Shown: positions 62,129-64,000 of the stretch, in pieces
How positions within the stretch are numbered: the stretch's first letter is position 1
Layout of the letters: the number at the start of each line of letters is the position of its first letter
From: Posidonia oceanica
Lineage: Eukaryota; Streptophyta; Magnoliopsida; Alismatales; Posidoniaceae
Direction: 5' to 3'
Assembly (NCBI GenBank): GCA_037176725.1
Contig: JAZBRS010000075.1
Span: forward strand, 76,138,001-76,202,000
Length of the DNA: 64,000 bases
Made by a program: the position numbers and the translations under genes
The notes under the pieces: generated by a model
Told to the model about the DNA's origin: nothing
What the model saw: the letters and a program-made list of their open reading frames with translations, nothing else
Database searches by the model: none

Positions 62129-64000
62129 TCATCGCCTTAGCTTCTGCTTTACTGGCCTTGCACTTGGGTCTAGGGGCCGGTTGTGCACAACTATCTCAAT
62201 GTCAAGGCCCACCATATCCTCGTAGCTCCAGGCAAAGACATCCACATACTCCTTCAAGAATGCGATGAATTCTGCTCTAGCCTGGGGCGACAGAAGGGCA
62301 CTGATGTGGACCTCTCTGACTTCTTCCGCTGCGCCCATGCTGACAACCTCTGTCACCTCTTCAACATGGAGGTTGGGGCCTTCTGGATCATCGTCGTAGG
62401 GCCAGAACTTAGGCGATGGTTCATCATTCTCATCTTCGCCTGCATCATCCTCCTCTCCATATGCAATAAGTTCCGAGAGGATCTCCTTCTCAAAGGTGGG
62501 GTCTGAGATATCGAAGGAGTGCAAGTGTTCCGCTGCTTGGCCCTGCTGATGCTTCAGGATGGTCACGCATACTCGAGTGTTTTTATACCCTCGGTGCGCG
62601 ACCTCTGTCCTAGCGAGCTCCTCAGTTGGCTCTGCTAATTCTGCTGCTGCTGTCTGTACTGAAGCTAACTGTGCTGCTGCCTGCTGTGCTAAAGCTGATT
62701 GTGCTGCTGCTGTCTGTGTAGGGGTTGCATGTGCCACTGCTTGCTGCTGTGCTACTGGTGCCTGCTGTGTTACTGCTTGTGCATGTTGTGCTGCTGCTGA
62801 TGCATGTTGTACTGCTGCTGGTGCATGTTGTACTACTACTGGTGCATGTTGTACTACTACTACTTGTGCATGTTGCCCTACTACTAGTGCATGTTGCTCT
62901 ACTACTACTGCATGTTGCTCTACTACAGGTGCATGTTGCTCTACTGCTACTGCATGTTGCAATGCATGTTGCTCTGCTACTGGTGCATGTTGTACCACTA
63001 CTACTTGCTGTGCTACTGGTGCTGCCTGTGGTGCTGATGCTACTGGTATCTGTTGTGCGGTTGCTTCTTCTGCATGCTCTGGTGTGCTTGCCAAGGATAT
63101 ATCAGGCTGGCGGCTGATCAGGGCACTGCCGCCTGCTGCATTGTATAAGTGTGGCATGCGCTGCACAAACCATCGAGACCCACCCCCTAGCTGTAGGGTG
63201 ATCAGCTCATCTGGTCTGACGGGTGCCTCGAGCACTAGATCTTCCTCTAGGACCATGACAGAGGGATCTGTGGCCACGGCCTTCCCCTTCTTCTGTGCAG
63301 TCTCATGCTCTACCACGTCCTGCACCAGCGACATGAGCTGCTCTTGGAATAACTGCTCCAAGTCTCCCATAGAGAAATCAATCTGAGCATCAGTAGCCAC
63401 TCCTGTCTCCTCATCCGAGGGTGAGTCGACATAATAAGCGATTGCGGGGCTTGTGGCCAGCCTTGGCTCGACTGCTGGGCTTTCTGCTACTTGGGGCATC
63501 TGCTTTGCTACTACTGGGTATGCTGCCAGGATCACTGTTGCTGCCGGTGGGGAGGCACAACTGCTCTTCTAAGGGGCCAATGGCTGGGCCGCCATGCTTG
63601 GGGATGAAACGCTGGTGCCCGTGGGTGACAGTGGTGGTCTCCCGGTAGCAGCGGCGAGAATCTTCCGCATAGCAAGATTTGCTGAGGCTGACAGCGGTGT
63701 GCCTGACAGAGCCACTGGGCTTGCTTGTGGCGCTGTCAATGATGCGGGCTGAGTCACGCTGCCGCCTAATCCGACTGACTGTACCATCGGAGAAAGTGAT
63801 TTCCATGCTGGTGCGGCCGCGGCCACAGGCTGACTGCTGGATAACGCCGGAGGGTGTGTTCCTGACTCTGGCGCTATAGCTGTGACTGTCGGCAACTTTG
63901 GTGATGCGGGATGCAGTCATGCTGAGCTGATCCTTGCTGCTAGTTGGGGTTGCCTTAATTATACCAGACTCCTCCTCATCTGAGTAGTAGTCCTCGATAC
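62129..64000 (-). pseudogene. A2 polyprotein linker upstream of RT (incomplete)
   Basis: In phase with RT, 63535-62129. It begins in a low-complexity region and includes YYVDSPSDEETG (about 63425), a long stretch of VVQHAPV/VEQHA repeats (about 62700-63010), HRGYKNTRVCVTILK (about 62560-62605), HSFDISDP, then FIAFLKEYVDVFAWSYEDM, the RT N-terminal segment. D has the same landmarks without the QHA repeat. Further minus frames at 63411-63920 continue upstream to the window edge; gag and protease lie outside. Confidence 0.8.
62700..63020 (-). repeat. Codon-level tandem repeat encoding QHAPV units
   Basis: Repeats of gtgcatgttg with interspersed ctac/ctgc triplets encode Q-H-A-x-V-V about 15 times on the minus strand. 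The D copy lacks it, so it arose by local expansion in the A lineage. Confidence 0.8.

Noticed and set aside
1..64000. Host genes, rRNA or tRNA genes
   Set aside because: No cloverleaf, rRNA segment or host protein family was recognised; everything identifiable belongs to LTR retrotransposons.

Overview
The window is nuclear DNA from a flowering plant with a repeat-rich genome; no host gene, rRNA or tRNA was recognised and the species cannot be named from it. Almost every base belongs to very large Ty3/gypsy LTR retrotransposons of the Tat/Ogre type: LTRs of 1.2-5.8 kb beginning TGTAG, tRNA-primed starts, a purine tract before the 3' LTR, a second archaeal-like RNase H after the Ty3 RNase H, long non-coding leaders, and long 3' regions full of tandem repeats and extra genes. 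For reference the elements are named here A1, A2, B, B', B'', C and D.

Layout, left to right. 1-675 is the leader of A1 (minus strand) and 676-6499 its 5.8-kb 5' LTR. 6500-7139 is an LTR-like fragment C with a TATA box. 7140-13206 is the decayed gag-pol of D (minus). At 13207 the plus-strand element B' starts (LTR 13207-14412, leader, first part of gag). Its gag is interrupted at 17170 by the complete 26-kb element B (17171-43254, plus strand; two 1423-bp LTRs, 5-bp target duplication CCCAC). B' gag resumes at 43260, but nearly all of its pol is deleted, and its 3' region runs to 48479. There a minus-strand element B'' is inserted (3' LTR 48480-49881). 112 bp inside B'' a minus-strand element A2 is inserted: 3' LTR 49994-53417, with its interior filling the window to 64000. 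Insertion order is D, then B', then B on one side, and B' then B'' then A2 on the other.

Element B is the most informative. On the plus strand it carries gag, two separate retropepsin domains, a G-patch, RT, a degenerate RNase H, an intact-looking archaeal-like RNase H and integrase, all punctuated by nonsense codons. Its 13-kb 3' region carries three genes on the opposite strand, all of the plant mobile domain (PMD) type. Each has GT-AG introns and a TATA-like box about 90-105 bp upstream of its ATG. These are followed by four different tandem arrays, the largest a 44-bp palindromic repeat of about 60 copies. A2 instead has a PMD/DUF7745-like ORF on its sense strand, between integrase and a hairpin satellite array.

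The most unusual signal is a dispersed module of about 58 bp made of four 9-nt arms of the form GTT-NNN-CGC and its reverse complement, arranged as two adjacent hairpins sharing an AACGTT centre. About 30 copies or partial copies occur in the LTRs, leaders and 3' regions of B, B', B'' and in the A2 LTR. The three-base core varies while the arm ends stay fixed. Copies lie 63-64 bp upstream of the TATA box in all four B-type LTRs, just upstream of two gag starts, upstream of each PMD promoter, and between the PMD genes. B' has modules at the place where B carries PMD-1 and lacks that gene.
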